Assembly (NCBI GenBank): GCA_045657105.1
Contig: JAZOSN010000032.1
Span: 19,550 to 83,549, forward strand
DNA length: 64,000 nt
Direction: 5' to 3'
Origin: SIG672 sp045657105
GTDB lineage: Bacteria; Bacillota; Clostridia; Oscillospirales; CAG-272
Positions 23,384 to 31,601 of this stretch are shown here, one piece after another (positions within the stretch are counted from its first letter, which is position 1; the number at the start of each line of letters is the position of its first letter). The position numbers and the translations under genes were made by a program. The notes under the pieces were generated by a model. The model was not told the origin of the DNA. It saw only the letters and a program-made list of their open reading frames with translations, and did not search any database.

Positions 23384-24955
23384 TTACGTGTCTATTCTGA
23401 AATCAATTTCGGGGATACACTTTTTTAACTTCTCGATATCGATACAGTCGGCAGTTTCTTGATCAACTCGCAAAATTTGAAGATTTTTAGCTTCATATAT
23501 TGGCGAAAGATCCAACTTTTGCGCACCGTGCAGTTGTAATCTTGTAAGGGCGTTGCATTTATTAATGGGTGAAAGATCTGCGGTTCCGGGTTTTATAATA
23601 TCAAGCTCTTTCAAGCGCGGAAGATCTTTGATAAATGAAATATCAATTTTATCTCCGCCGCCAATATACACCTTCTCGCTGTTGATATAATCTGACAGCA
23701 TATTCCAATCGGTAACGACCGATGCGTCGTAAATTTTAATAGTTTTAACAGCTTCCACTCTTTCCGATAGAGACATCGCCTTGTGTTTTTTGAAATTACT
23801 TAATCCTACATTTAGCATTTTACCGATCAGTAAACAGTTTTTAGATATTGTAGTATTACACGAGTAAAATTCTATATCTTGGTCGTTTTGAATATATCGA
23901 ATCTTCATCATCCGCGCCATGCTTTGCAATCTATATCGCAGATCTTGTGGCTCGATTACATCAACACTATCTGCATGGTGTAGTGCAAAGCGGAAAACAT
24001 CTTCGAAATTCGCGCTGAACGTGATCTCTCGAAAAACAGAATTTGTTTTTGTAATATTGACCCTCGTGCCAAACTCATCAATAACATCACCGATGCCGCT
24101 CTCGGTTGCGCGCAACTTTATATATCCGATTTCGCCTTCTTGCATATAGGGGTGCTGAAGCAAATATTCACGAACATCTTTGTAAAGCTCGGATTCAGCC
24201 TTTGAATCAAGGATAGTAATCTCCGTCATTTTGTCAATTCTGTAGTGTCTTAACTTTTTTTCCCCGAGTATCGTTCCGATTACATAATATCTACCATGCG
24301 ATGTAACTATGTGATACGGATTGAAAGTGATTTTATCATTTGAAATTCGGTGCAGCTCCTTGTCGGATGCATATTGACATTCATAGAATGAAACCTGTCT
24401 GCGTACTCCACGTGAATGGGCTACATTTTCTTCGGTTTTAAAATTTAGAGCTTCACTAAGCGCATTAAGATTATCCGCAAAAGTATTACTTTCAGAAGCA
24501 AAAGCCTTGCTTTCACTGAATTCTCCAACGTTGCTTGCGTTTTTATTTCTGGAAAATCTGGTCAGCTTTTCGACAAGCTTTTTGGAGGCTTCTGCATCAA
24601 GATTTTTATCAAATTTTACATGATCGATCAAAAGCAAAAGTTCGCCTTTGGAGAAACGTTCTTTTTGTGCAAGGTAAATGTCGGTCATAACACCCTTAGT
24701 GTTCTTACGTTTTTCCTTACTGTATTTAACGGCATAAGGATTATTACCTTTTTCGTCACAAAGCTCTTTGAATTTTTCAATATTCTCGCGAACGGTCTTT
24801 GGCGTTACTTCTATAGCAAATTTTTCTTTAAGTCTGTTTGCTATTTCGGTACATGTCATTTTTTTGATCTTTCCGGTTCTTATATCTAGTCGTCCGGTTT
24901 CTTTTTGCAGTATATTGAGTATTCCTACTGCAACCATTCTTTTATCACTGCTCAT
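23384..24955 (-). CDS. WYL-domain regulator with LRR-like C-terminus
   Basis: The 523-residue protein has an N-terminal helical, probably winged-helix region (about residues 1-90), a WYL domain at about 215-300 (YHIVTSHGRYYVIGTI, then LRHYRIDKMTEI), and the WYL-associated C-terminal region. The last 110 residues form three leucine-rich units (LPRLKELDII, NALTRLQLHG, AKNLQILRVD), an unusual addition. WYL proteins sense ligands, often nucleic acids or nucleotides, and control accessory or defence genes. The start at 24955 follows AGGAGG. Its promoter carries the operator shared with two other promoters, so it likely regulates itself and both operons. Confidence 0.8.
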   Translation of the reverse strand: MSSDKRMVAVGILNILQKETGRLDIRTGKIKKMTCTEIANRLKEKFAIEVTPKTVRENIEKFKELCDEKGNNPYAVKYSKEKRKNTKGVMTDIYLAQKERFSKGELLLLIDHVKFDKNLDAEASKKLVEKLTRFSRNKNASNVGEFSESKAFASESNTFADNLNALSEALNFKTEENVAHSRGVRRQVSFYECQYASDKELHRISNDKITFNPYHIVTSHGRYYVIGTILGEKKLRHYRIDKMTEITILDSKAESELYKDVREYLLQHPYMQEGEIGYIKLRATESGIGDVIDEFGTRVNITKTNSVFREITFSANFEDVFRFALHHADSVDVIEPQDLRYRLQSMARMMKIRYIQNDQDIEFYSCNTTISKNCLLIGKMLNVGLSNFKKHKAMSLSERVEAVKTIKIYDASVVTDWNMLSDYINSEKVYIGGGDKIDISFIKDLPRLKELDIIKPGTADLSPINKCNALTRLQLHGAQKLDLSPIYEAKNLQILRVDQETADCIDIEKLKKCIPEIDFRIDT

Positions 24956-24982
24956 ATTTGCCTCCTGTAGTTTTGTATCACT

Positions 24983-25015
24983 ATTATAGTAAGCACAAAG
25001 TGCGAAAAAACGCAC
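24983..25015 (-). promoter_or_regulatory. operator and promoter of the WYL regulator
   Basis: GTGCG-A6-CGCAC (25000-25015) followed on the minus strand by the -10 TATAAT (24988-24983). The site is identical to that at 12676-12691, suggesting autoregulation. Confidence 0.7.
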
Positions 25016-25030
25016 ATTGATATTATATCA

Positions 25031-25956
25031 CAGATCTTTTAATTTGTCAAATTCCTGAAGCGCCATGCGGAGGGTGTTGCCACTGTAATATTTGACTTTA
25101 AGTGAAGGAGATCGTCACAGTTTGATAAGGACGTTTTCTACATATTAGACGATGTTGAAATACGGGTTCCCCCTTATAGGGTAATTATTGAATTTGGGTT
25201 GAAAACGTTCTTTTTTGATATGATTCCGTCCAAATCCGTATTGATTACGTAAGTAGAACTGCTCTAAATCGTTCTAATCGATGATAATCGTTTCTAAACG
25301 CTTCTCAATAATATATCCTTTAAAAATCGTCTGTCCTTTAGAAATGATAGAGTTTCGAGAAGCTTTTGCGGTCATTTTCTTTTGGAAATAACTATCGTTT
25401 TCAACGCAAAATCATTTTAATATGACAAGAAGAATGACTTTCATTCAGAGACGCAACCGAGGGTAGAAAATCCCTGTTCTTCATTTCTGAAAGAGGGTCA
25501 TTTTCATTTCGTAAAGAGCATCATCACTCTCGAAAAGAACATCATCCGTCATATTGAAACGAGAGCACTTCATCATATCGAAAGGGCGGCGGCATCATTT
25601 CAAAACGAAAGTTTTGCCTTCCATTAATCTAAAAAGAAATCCAAAATAAATCTGAATGACTCATTTCAAAATGATAGATGATATATCATCTTGAAATGAA
25701 AGATACGAACAATTCCCATAAAAGACGGTCCGTACCGAGAGGTGCGGACCATATTTTTTTGTGAAAAATTTTTTGTATTTTTCTTGAAATACCCCCTTTT
25801 TGCAAAGCATTTATTATTTACAAAAGCAAAATTGGAGGTGAGAGGGATGTATAGAACTTCGTGACTAAAATTTTTGTAGGGAAGAACAAATAACGAAAAA
25901 ACGCTGCCCGATTAAAAAAGCAGTTTCGGGCAATAATAGAAAGGAAGGATTTTACT
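25031..25956 (+). other. long non-coding stretch with many hairpins, candidate structured RNA
   Basis: There is no open frame of useful length here. Visible structure: GTCAAAT/ATTTGAC (25046-25052 with 25090-25096); a GAAA-tetraloop hairpin CAAAAC/GTTTTG (25601-25616); and a large hairpin TCATTTCAA/TTGAAATGA (25661-25699) enclosing the palindrome AGATGATATATCATCT. CATCAT occurs four times (25519, 25540, 25571, 25593), mostly followed by GAAA. A terminator at 25727-25760 closes it. Beyond that, a short frame (25847-25864) behind GGAGGTGAGAGGG and a hairpin TGCCCGA/TCGGGCA (25904-25932) resemble a leader. A large RNA of the ROOL/GOLLD kind is possible; I cannot confirm it. Confidence 0.45.
25727..25760 (+). 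terminator. Rho-independent terminator in the non-coding stretch
   Basis: GGTCCG / CGGACC with a short loop is followed by ATATTTTTTT. No coding gene ends here, so it probably ends a non-coding transcript on the plus strand. Confidence 0.75.
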
Positions 25957-26034
25957 ATGATGAATTGTGTTTTGATGCAGAGGACTCGTGAAGGTGAGGT
26001 GCTGTGGCTACGGAATCAAACACTATTAATATAA
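25957..26034 (+). CDS. short leader-type open frame
   Basis: A 25-codon frame begins ATGATGAATTGT behind AAGGAAGG and overlaps the start of the 60-residue gene at 26004. Its position suggests a leader peptide that couples translation. It may not be a functional protein. Confidence 0.3.
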   Translation: MMNCVLMQRTREGEVLWLRNQTLLI

Positions 26035-26186
26035 GTGAAAAAAAGAAAAATCTCGTTATGGAACAGCTATGGCTTACCTATTTTAACGACAGTCTTTTAA
26101 AAAGCGGCGTAATATCGAAAGATGAGCACGAGAGAATGCGTGTGATCATCAAAAACCGCTCTTTTCGTATAGAACAGCAAGGGTAA
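26004..26186 (+). CDS. small protein preceding the recombinase
   Basis: The 60-residue protein starts at GTG after AGGTGAGGT. It is acidic and helical, with the core EQLWLTYFNDSLLKSGVIS then EHERM. Small proteins of this shape are often found just upstream of serine recombinases in clostridial islands, so it may assist or regulate recombination. Function is unknown. It is followed by its own terminator and is separate from the recombinase transcript. Confidence 0.6.
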   Translation: MATESNTINISEKKKNLVMEQLWLTYFNDSLLKSGVISKDEHERMRVIIKNRSFRIEQQG

Positions 26187-26193
26187 GTATTAT

Positions 26194-26232
26194 GGGCGGC
26201 GAAATTTATTTTGCCGCCCGTGACTTTTTTTG
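26194..26232 (+). terminator. Rho-independent terminator
   Basis: GGGCGGC / GCCGCCC stem, followed by TGACTTTTTTT. It separates the small gene from the recombinase gene. Confidence 0.88.
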
Positions 26233-26241
26233 TGAAGTCTA

Positions 26242-26270
26242 TTGAAAAAGTTAAATCTTTGTGATATAAT
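26242..26270 (+). promoter_or_regulatory. sigma-A type promoter of the recombinase gene
   Basis: TTGAAA (26242-26247), 17 bases, TATAAT (26265-26270), about 40 bases before the ATG at 26311. Confidence 0.85.
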
Positions 26271-26310
26271 GAAACAAGGTAATGATATAACGAACTTTTG
26301 GAGGAAAGAT

Positions 26311-28068
26311 ATGGATATACATAATATTCGTCAGGAAATTCGATATAAGTCTATATTCGATGTGCCTATGCGCGTGACCTACTATGCCCGCGTTTCATCG
26401 GAGTCGGACGAGCAGTTAAATTCTCTGGGCAACCAGATCAATTATTACGAAGACTTTATCAAGAAGAATCCCGCTTGGGTGTTTATCAGCGGATATATCG
26501 ACGAGGGTCTGTCCGGTATTTCCACGAAAAAGCGCGAGAACTTCAACCGCATGATCGAAGATGCGGCACAAGATAAGTTTGACCTTATTATCACAAAGGA
26601 AATCTCCCGTTTTGCCCGTAACACGCTGGACTCCATTCAGTACACCCGCCAGCTTCTCGGCTACGGCGTAGGCGTGTTTTTTCAGAACGATAATATCAAC
26701 ACTCTCGACGAGGATTCCGAGCTGAGACTCTCGATTATGTCCTCTATCGCGCAGGACGAGCTGAGAAAGCTTTCCAGCCGCGTGAAATTCGGTCATCAGC
26801 AGGCGATCAAGCAGAATGTGGTTCTCGGCAACAATCGCATCTTCGGCTACAAGAAGAACAACAAACGCCTTGTGATTGACGAGGATGAAGCTCCGATGGT
26901 CAGAGAATTGTTCGAGCTTTATGCCACCGACAACTACAGCATGAAGCAGATCGAAAAGATCTTCTGGGACAAGGGCTACCGCAATCACAACGGCAAGAAG
27001 ATAGCACACTCCACCATGGCAAATATGATCGCCAACCCCAAATACAAGGGCTACTACGTGGGCAACAAAGTGAAGGTCGTTGATATGTTCACCAAAAAGC
27101 AGAAGTTCCTGCCGCCCGAGGAATGGGTCATGTTCAAGGATGAAAGCGGTGAGATCGTACCGGCAATTGTTAGCGAAGAGCTTTGGGAAAGCGCCAATGT
27201 AGTTCTACGCCGCAGAAGCGAGGACGTGAAGAACCGTCAAGGCATTTGCAATCACGCCAATCTGCTTACGGGAAAGCTTTTCTGTACCGACTGCGGTACG
27301 CCTTATTACCGCAGAGAGTCCAAGGACAAAGAGGGCAACAAAAACAGCAAGTGGGTATGCTCAAACAAAATCAACAGCGGCAAGGATGCCTGCGCTTCGT
27401 TCCCCGTTTACGAGGAGGAGATCAAGCCGGTCCTGTTCGAGGTGTTTAGGGACACCAAGGACAGCTCCGCCGCAATGATGCTTGAATACGAAAAGCTTTA
27501 TCTGTCTATGACTGCAAACGGCAAGCTTGACAAAATGATCGCCAAGCGGGAGGGAATCATTGATCTTGCAAACAAGAAAAAGAGCGCGCTTCTGAAACTC
27601 GTTGCCGAAGGGAATATCAACGGCAAGGACTTTAAGGAAATGACCGAAGCGTGCAACAAAGAGATCCACGATGCCGAGGCAGAGCTGATTGAACTGAAAA
27701 ATCAGCAGGAGTCTAGCGAGGAATTTAAGAAGCATATGGAAAAGGTGCGTGCCGTTCTCAGGGCTGCCGAGCGTGATATCGAAATGGGCGAGATTTCCAA
27801 GGATTTTATTGACACCTTTATTGATAAGATTTTTGTCACACCTTTTGAGGACAAAACCGTGGAGCTTCGCATCAAGATCTTCACCGGAGAAACCACCGAA
27901 AGATACCTCAAAAAACTCAAAGGTCGTGCTTGTATCATCACTACACCATCTGCCCGAAGCGAAGAAAATGCCGTAAATACAGGGGGCTCCGACCCTCAAA
28001 GTCGTACGGGACACACGATTAAGAAGATGGTCGAGAAGTACGAGAACGACCTTAAAAACAACAAATAA
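26311..28068 (+). CDS. large serine recombinase (integrase), C-terminus from the SASP gene
   Basis: The 585-residue protein starts at 26311 behind GGAGGA. It has a resolvase catalytic domain (residues about 21-165, nucleophile S29 in YYARVSS, EISRFAR at 97-103), a Recombinase domain (about 170-250), a zinc ribbon (C325, C328, C350, C361) with a long coiled coil (about 400-490), and a terminal domain. This is the architecture of phage and Tn-type large serine integrases, which recombine attP with attB. Residues 572-585 (KMVEKYENDLKNNK) are the last helix of the split SASP gene. In an excised circle the frame would continue instead into codons at 11029-11134, ending AELTI, giving 606 residues. 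Confidence 0.92.
   Translation: MDIHNIRQEIRYKSIFDVPMRVTYYARVSSESDEQLNSLGNQINYYEDFIKKNPAWVFISGYIDEGLSGISTKKRENFNRMIEDAAQDKFDLIITKEISRFARNTLDSIQYTRQLLGYGVGVFFQNDNINTLDEDSELRLSIMSSIAQDELRKLSSRVKFGHQQAIKQNVVLGNNRIFGYKKNNKRLVIDEDEAPMVRELFELYATDNYSMKQIEKIFWDKGYRNHNGKKIAHSTMANMIANPKYKGYYVGNKVKVVDMFTKKQKFLPPEEWVMFKDESGEIVPAIVSEELWESANVVLRRRSEDVKNRQGICNHANLLTGKLFCTDCGTPYYRRESKDKEGNKNSKWVCSNKINSGKDACASFPVYEEEIKPVLFEVFRDTKDSSAAMMLEYEKLYLSMTANGKLDKMIAKREGIIDLANKKKSALLKLVAEGNINGKDFKEMTEACNKEIHDAEAELIELKNQQESSEEFKKHMEKVRAVLRAAERDIEMGEISKDFIDTFIDKIFVTPFEDKTVELRIKIFTGETTERYLKKLKGRACIITTPSARSEENAVNTGGSDPQSRTGHTIKKMVEKYENDLKNNK
28003..28037. other. attR (right attachment site)
   Basis: The element arm CGTACGGGACACACG (28003-28017) is followed by ATTAAGAA (28018-28025) and then by the 3' codons of the SASP gene. 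Joined to the left arm it would form a symmetric 15-8-15 attP with inverted outer bases (CGTAcGG against CGTAtGG). Confidence 0.75.
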
Positions 28069-28089
28069 GTAAGTTTATTACTGCATTTT

Positions 28090-28153
28090 AAACCGAAACG
28101 AAATACCTTTTCGGTTTGAGAAAGCGGGAGGCCCGGTGCTTCCTGCTTTTTCT
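28090..28153 (+). terminator. terminator downstream of the displaced SASP 3' end
   Basis: A first hairpin AAACCGA/TCGGTTT (28090-28117) is followed by AAGCGGGAG/CTTCCTGCTT and T5CTTTG. This was presumably the original SASP terminator and now ends the recombinase mRNA. Confidence 0.75.
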
Positions 28154-28267
28154 TTGCTTATTTATATAATATTTATATATATTATTTTTGTTAACTATTG
28201 AAAAATCGCAAAAAATGTGTTATAATATCTCATAATAGGGAAAGTAGTGAAATCGAGGAGATGCCTT

Positions 28268-30256
28268 ATGTCTGCTAACATAAACGACAAGGAATATATA
28301 AAAAAGCGCATAGACGAGCTCAGAGAACAGATAGAGTACCATAGCCGTAAGTATTACGTTGAGGATAACCCCGAAATATCTGACTATGATTACGACAAAA
28401 TGTTTTACGAGCTTGTCGGTCTTGAACAGGAAAATCCCGAGTTCGACGACAAGAATTCTCCCACTAAACGGGTGGGCGGCAGGGCACTCGAAAAATTTGA
28501 GAAAATAGAGCACACCTATCCGCTCAAAAGCCTTTCGGACGTCTTTTCGTACGAAGAGCTCGGCGAATTCATTACGAAGATGAAAAACGAGCACCCCGAG
28601 GTCGATTTTTCGGTAGAATGTAAGATAGACGGTCTTTCGGTCGCACTTCACTACGAAAACGGCGAGCTTGTCTACGCGGCAACAAGAGGTGACGGACTCG
28701 TAGGAGAGATAGTCACAGAAAACGTCCGTACGATAGGCTCGGTTCCTCTGAAAATTCCTTATAACGGAACGCTCGAAGTGCGCGGAGAGGTCTATATGCC
28801 GAAAAGCAGCTTCGAGAGGGTGAATGCAGAACGCGAGGAAAACGGCGAGGCGCTTTTTGCAAATCCAAGAAACGCGGCGGCCGGCTCGCTACGTCAGCTC
28901 GACTCTAAAATAGCGGCGTCGAGAGGACTTGATATATTCGTTTTCAACCTGCAATACTGCGACAGGAGCTTTTCCTCGCACGACGAAACATTTGAGTTTA
29001 TGCGGGAAAACGGATTCAAGGTCATACCGTTTGCAAGAGTGCTTTCCACCTACGACGACGTTGTCGAGGAGATAAAGAGTATCGGAGAAAAGCGCGGAAG
29101 CCTGCCGTTTGATATAGACGGAATGGTCATAAAAGTAAACTCTCTGCCGCTTCGTGAGGAGATAGGCGAGGGAAGCGGTACTCCCAAATGGGCGGTCGCT
29201 TATAAATTTCCGCCTGAGGAAAAGGAAACGAGGCTTCTCGGAATTGATATTCAGGTCGGCAGAACGGGCGTGCTCACTCCTATTGCTAACCTCTCGCCGG
29301 TGCGACTTGCAGGAACTACCGTCAGCCGCGCAACGCTTCATAACCTTGATTTCATAAGGGAGCGTGATATAAGGATCGGGGCGACGGTCACGGTTCGTAA
29401 GGCAGGAGATATTATACCCGAGATAGTGTCCGCAAAGGATACGCTCGGTCTTGACGAGTTCGATTTTCCCGAAAACTGTCCTGCCTGCGGAGAAAAGGTG
29501 ACGAGAAGTGAGCAGGCGGCAATAAGATGTACCAACTCGGCGTGTCCTGCACAGCTTCGCAGAAATCTCGTTCATTTCGCATCGAAGGGTGCAATGGATA
29601 TTGACGGCTTCGGACCTGCCGTTGCAGATGCGCTCTGTGACAGGGGACTCGTAAAGAGCGTTTCTGATATATACTATCTGCAAGAATCCGACCTCGTTTC
29701 GATAGAACGAATGGGCGAAAAGAGCGTGAAAAATCTGCTTTTAGCTATCGAAAACTCGAAAACGAGAGGTCTTGCAAGACTCCTGTACGCTCTCGGAATC
29801 GGTCAGATAGGAGATAAGACGGCAGACGCTCTCGCGCAGAACTTTTCGGATATAGAGGAGTTCTTTACTGTAAGCGCCGAAAGGCTTACCGAGATAGACG
29901 ACGTCGGAGAGATCGTGTCGAGATGTGTAGTGGATTTCTTCGCACACCCATCGACGAGGGAAACCGTAGACCGTCTGAAAGACGCGGGCGTTGTGACCGC
30001 AAGCGCGAAAAAGGAGAAAAAGGACGACCGCTTTGCGGGAATGACCTTCGTTCTCACGGGAACGCTACCGACGCTCACAAGAAGCGAGGCAGAGGAAATA
30101 ATAGTTTCTCACGGCGGAAAGACCTCGTCCTCAGTGTCGAAAAAGACCTCTGTGGTTCTCGCAGGCGCAGAGGCAGGAAGTAAACTGACGAAAGCCGAAG
30201 GACTCGGCATAAAGATAATTGACGAAAACGAGTTCAGAAAGATGCTCGAAGATTAA
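28268..30256 (+). CDS. ligA: NAD-dependent DNA ligase
   Basis: The 662-residue protein has the adenylation domain with the nucleotide-accepting lysine in ECKIDGLSV (K119), the OB fold, a four-cysteine zinc finger (CPACGEKVTR ... CTNSACPAQ), helix-hairpin-helix repeats and a C-terminal BRCT domain (FAGMTFVLTGTL onward). It seals nicks during replication and repair using NAD+. I chose the ATG at 28268 after GAGGAG; the frame begins at GTG 28247. It is the first chromosomal gene after the island and leads a run of plus-strand housekeeping genes. Confidence 0.95.
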   Translation: MSANINDKEYIKKRIDELREQIEYHSRKYYVEDNPEISDYDYDKMFYELVGLEQENPEFDDKNSPTKRVGGRALEKFEKIEHTYPLKSLSDVFSYEELGEFITKMKNEHPEVDFSVECKIDGLSVALHYENGELVYAATRGDGLVGEIVTENVRTIGSVPLKIPYNGTLEVRGEVYMPKSSFERVNAEREENGEALFANPRNAAAGSLRQLDSKIAASRGLDIFVFNLQYCDRSFSSHDETFEFMRENGFKVIPFARVLSTYDDVVEEIKSIGEKRGSLPFDIDGMVIKVNSLPLREEIGEGSGTPKWAVAYKFPPEEKETRLLGIDIQVGRTGVLTPIANLSPVRLAGTTVSRATLHNLDFIRERDIRIGATVTVRKAGDIIPEIVSAKDTLGLDEFDFPENCPACGEKVTRSEQAAIRCTNSACPAQLRRNLVHFASKGAMDIDGFGPAVADALCDRGLVKSVSDIYYLQESDLVSIERMGEKSVKNLLLAIENSKTRGLARLLYALGIGQIGDKTADALAQNFSDIEEFFTVSAERLTEIDDVGEIVSRCVVDFFAHPSTRETVDRLKDAGVVTASAKKEKKDDRFAGMTFVLTGTLPTLTRSEAEEIIVSHGGKTSSSVSKKTSVVLAGAEAGSKLTKAEGLGIKIIDENEFRKMLED

Positions 30257-30267
30257 CGGAGAAAGAT

Positions 30268-31542
30268 ATGCTGTTTGATAATGTAAAGATCTATTTAAAA
30301 GCAGGGGACGGCGGAAACGGCGCAGTTTCATTCAGGCGTGAAAAGTACGTTTCGCACGGCGGTCCTGACGGCGGTGACGGCGGAAACGGCGGAAATATCA
30401 TTTTCACTGTCGATGAGGGGCAGAATACCCTTACCTATTACAAATACAAGAGAAAATTCAAGGCAGAAAACGGATTAAACGGAAGCGGCTCGAAGTACCA
30501 CGGCAAAAGAGGCGAAGATCTCATTCTTCCCGTGCCGCCCGGAACTGTAATAAAGGACGCAGGTAGCGGACTTGTCATTAAGGATATGTCTGAATGTGAC
30601 AGCTACGTCATATGTAAGGGCGGACGCGGCGGTTGGGGAAACCATCATTTCGCAACCCCCACAAGACAGATCCCGCGCTTCGCAAAGCCCGGACTTGTCG
30701 GCGAGGAAAAGGAGATAATCCTTGAACTCAAAATGATAGCCGACGTCGGTCTTATCGGATTTCCTAACGTCGGAAAATCCTCGATACTTTCGATGATCTC
30801 GTCTGCAAGACCGAAGATCGCCGATTACCATTTTACAACTCTTGCACCGAATATCGGAGTCGTTTCGGTAGGTGACGAGAGAGGATTTGTCGCCGCTGAT
30901 ATTCCCGGACTTATCGAGGGTGCGGCGGACGGTATCGGACTCGGACATTCATTCCTTCGCCACGTTGACAGATGCAGACTTCTTCTGCACGTCGTCGATA
31001 TATCGGGCAGTGAGGGCAGAGATCCCATCGACGATATTATCGCGATAAATGCAGAGCTTGAAAAATACAGTCCCGAGCTTGCAAAGCGTCCGCAGATAAT
31101 AGTTGCCAATAAATGCGACCTTCTTCCGAACGATGCAGATCTCTCTGAATTTGAGGAGTTTGCAAAGGTGAGAGGCAGTCAGGTCATCTACGTCTGCGCT
31201 CCGATAGGAGAGGGAATACAGGAAATGGTCAATAAGACCTTTGAGGCTCTCCAAGGACTGCCGCCTATCAAGATATACGAGGCGGAATATAAAGAACCCG
31301 ATCTCGAAGCGGATACCACGAGCCACGAGTTCTCGATACACAGAGAGGACGACCTGTTTATAGTCGAGGGAGAATGGCTTCGCCGTGTTATGAACTCGGT
31401 AAACTTCTCGGACAGAGAATCGCTTATGTTCTTCCAGAGAGTGCTCCGCAACAGCGGCGTTATCTCGGCGCTCGAAGATGCGGGAGTATCGGACGGAGAT
31501 ACGGTAAGTATATACGATTTCGAATTTGACTACGTAAAATAG
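30268..31542 (+). CDS. obgE: GTPase Obg
   Basis: The 424-residue protein has the Gly-rich Obg fold (YLKAGDGGNGAVSFRREK at the start), the G domain with GFPNVGKSSILS (about residue 165), the DIPGLIEGA switch and NKCDLLP, and a C-terminal OCT domain. Obg acts in late ribosome assembly and, in spore formers, in the stress and sporulation phosphorelay. It begins 11 bases after ligA behind GGAGAAAG. Confidence 0.95.
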   Translation: MLFDNVKIYLKAGDGGNGAVSFRREKYVSHGGPDGGDGGNGGNIIFTVDEGQNTLTYYKYKRKFKAENGLNGSGSKYHGKRGEDLILPVPPGTVIKDAGSGLVIKDMSECDSYVICKGGRGGWGNHHFATPTRQIPRFAKPGLVGEEKEIILELKMIADVGLIGFPNVGKSSILSMISSARPKIADYHFTTLAPNIGVVSVGDERGFVAADIPGLIEGAADGIGLGHSFLRHVDRCRLLLHVVDISGSEGRDPIDDIIAINAELEKYSPELAKRPQIIVANKCDLLPNDADLSEFEEFAKVRGSQVIYVCAPIGEGIQEMVNKTFEALQGLPPIKIYEAEYKEPDLEADTTSHEFSIHREDDLFIVEGEWLRRVMNSVNFSDRESLMFFQRVLRNSGVISALEDAGVSDGDTVSIYDFEFDYVK

Positions 31543-31601
31543 CTTTTTCCGAATATATCGCATAAGACTTGTACCACTACAAATATTCGGAGGAAAAAGA
31601 C

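Larger units (their letters stand above)
11022..28025. mobile_element. 16,997-bp serine-recombinase island inserted in a SASP gene
   Basis: The island lies between two copies of TTAAGAA (11022-11028 and 28019-28025). Outside them are the two halves of one SASP gene in matching reading frame. Inside are a large serine recombinase at the right end, a regulator, and about sixteen accessory genes. Element genes use ATC, CTG and GGC more than the flanking chromosome, which suggests transfer. There are no relaxase, coupling-protein, type IV secretion, capsid, tail or terminase genes, so it is neither a conjugative element nor a prophage. Confidence 0.85.

Noticed and set aside
25030..25092. Minus-strand tail of a protein (SGNTLRMALQEFDKLKDL before a stop)
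   Set aside because: It looks protein-like but is closed by a stop codon 8-9 codons upstream and has no start; at most a remnant.
25487..25590. Short minus-strand open frame of about 31 codons
   Set aside because: No ribosome binding site, low-complexity composition caused by repeated TCATTTC/GAAATGA motifs.
11022..28025. Prophage or conjugative element
   Set aside because: No capsid, tail, terminase, relaxase, coupling protein or type IV secretion genes are present.
11022..28025. Known defence system (restriction-modification, CBASS, retron, BREX)
   Set aside because: I found no methyltransferase, cyclase, reverse transcriptase or other hallmark gene in the island.
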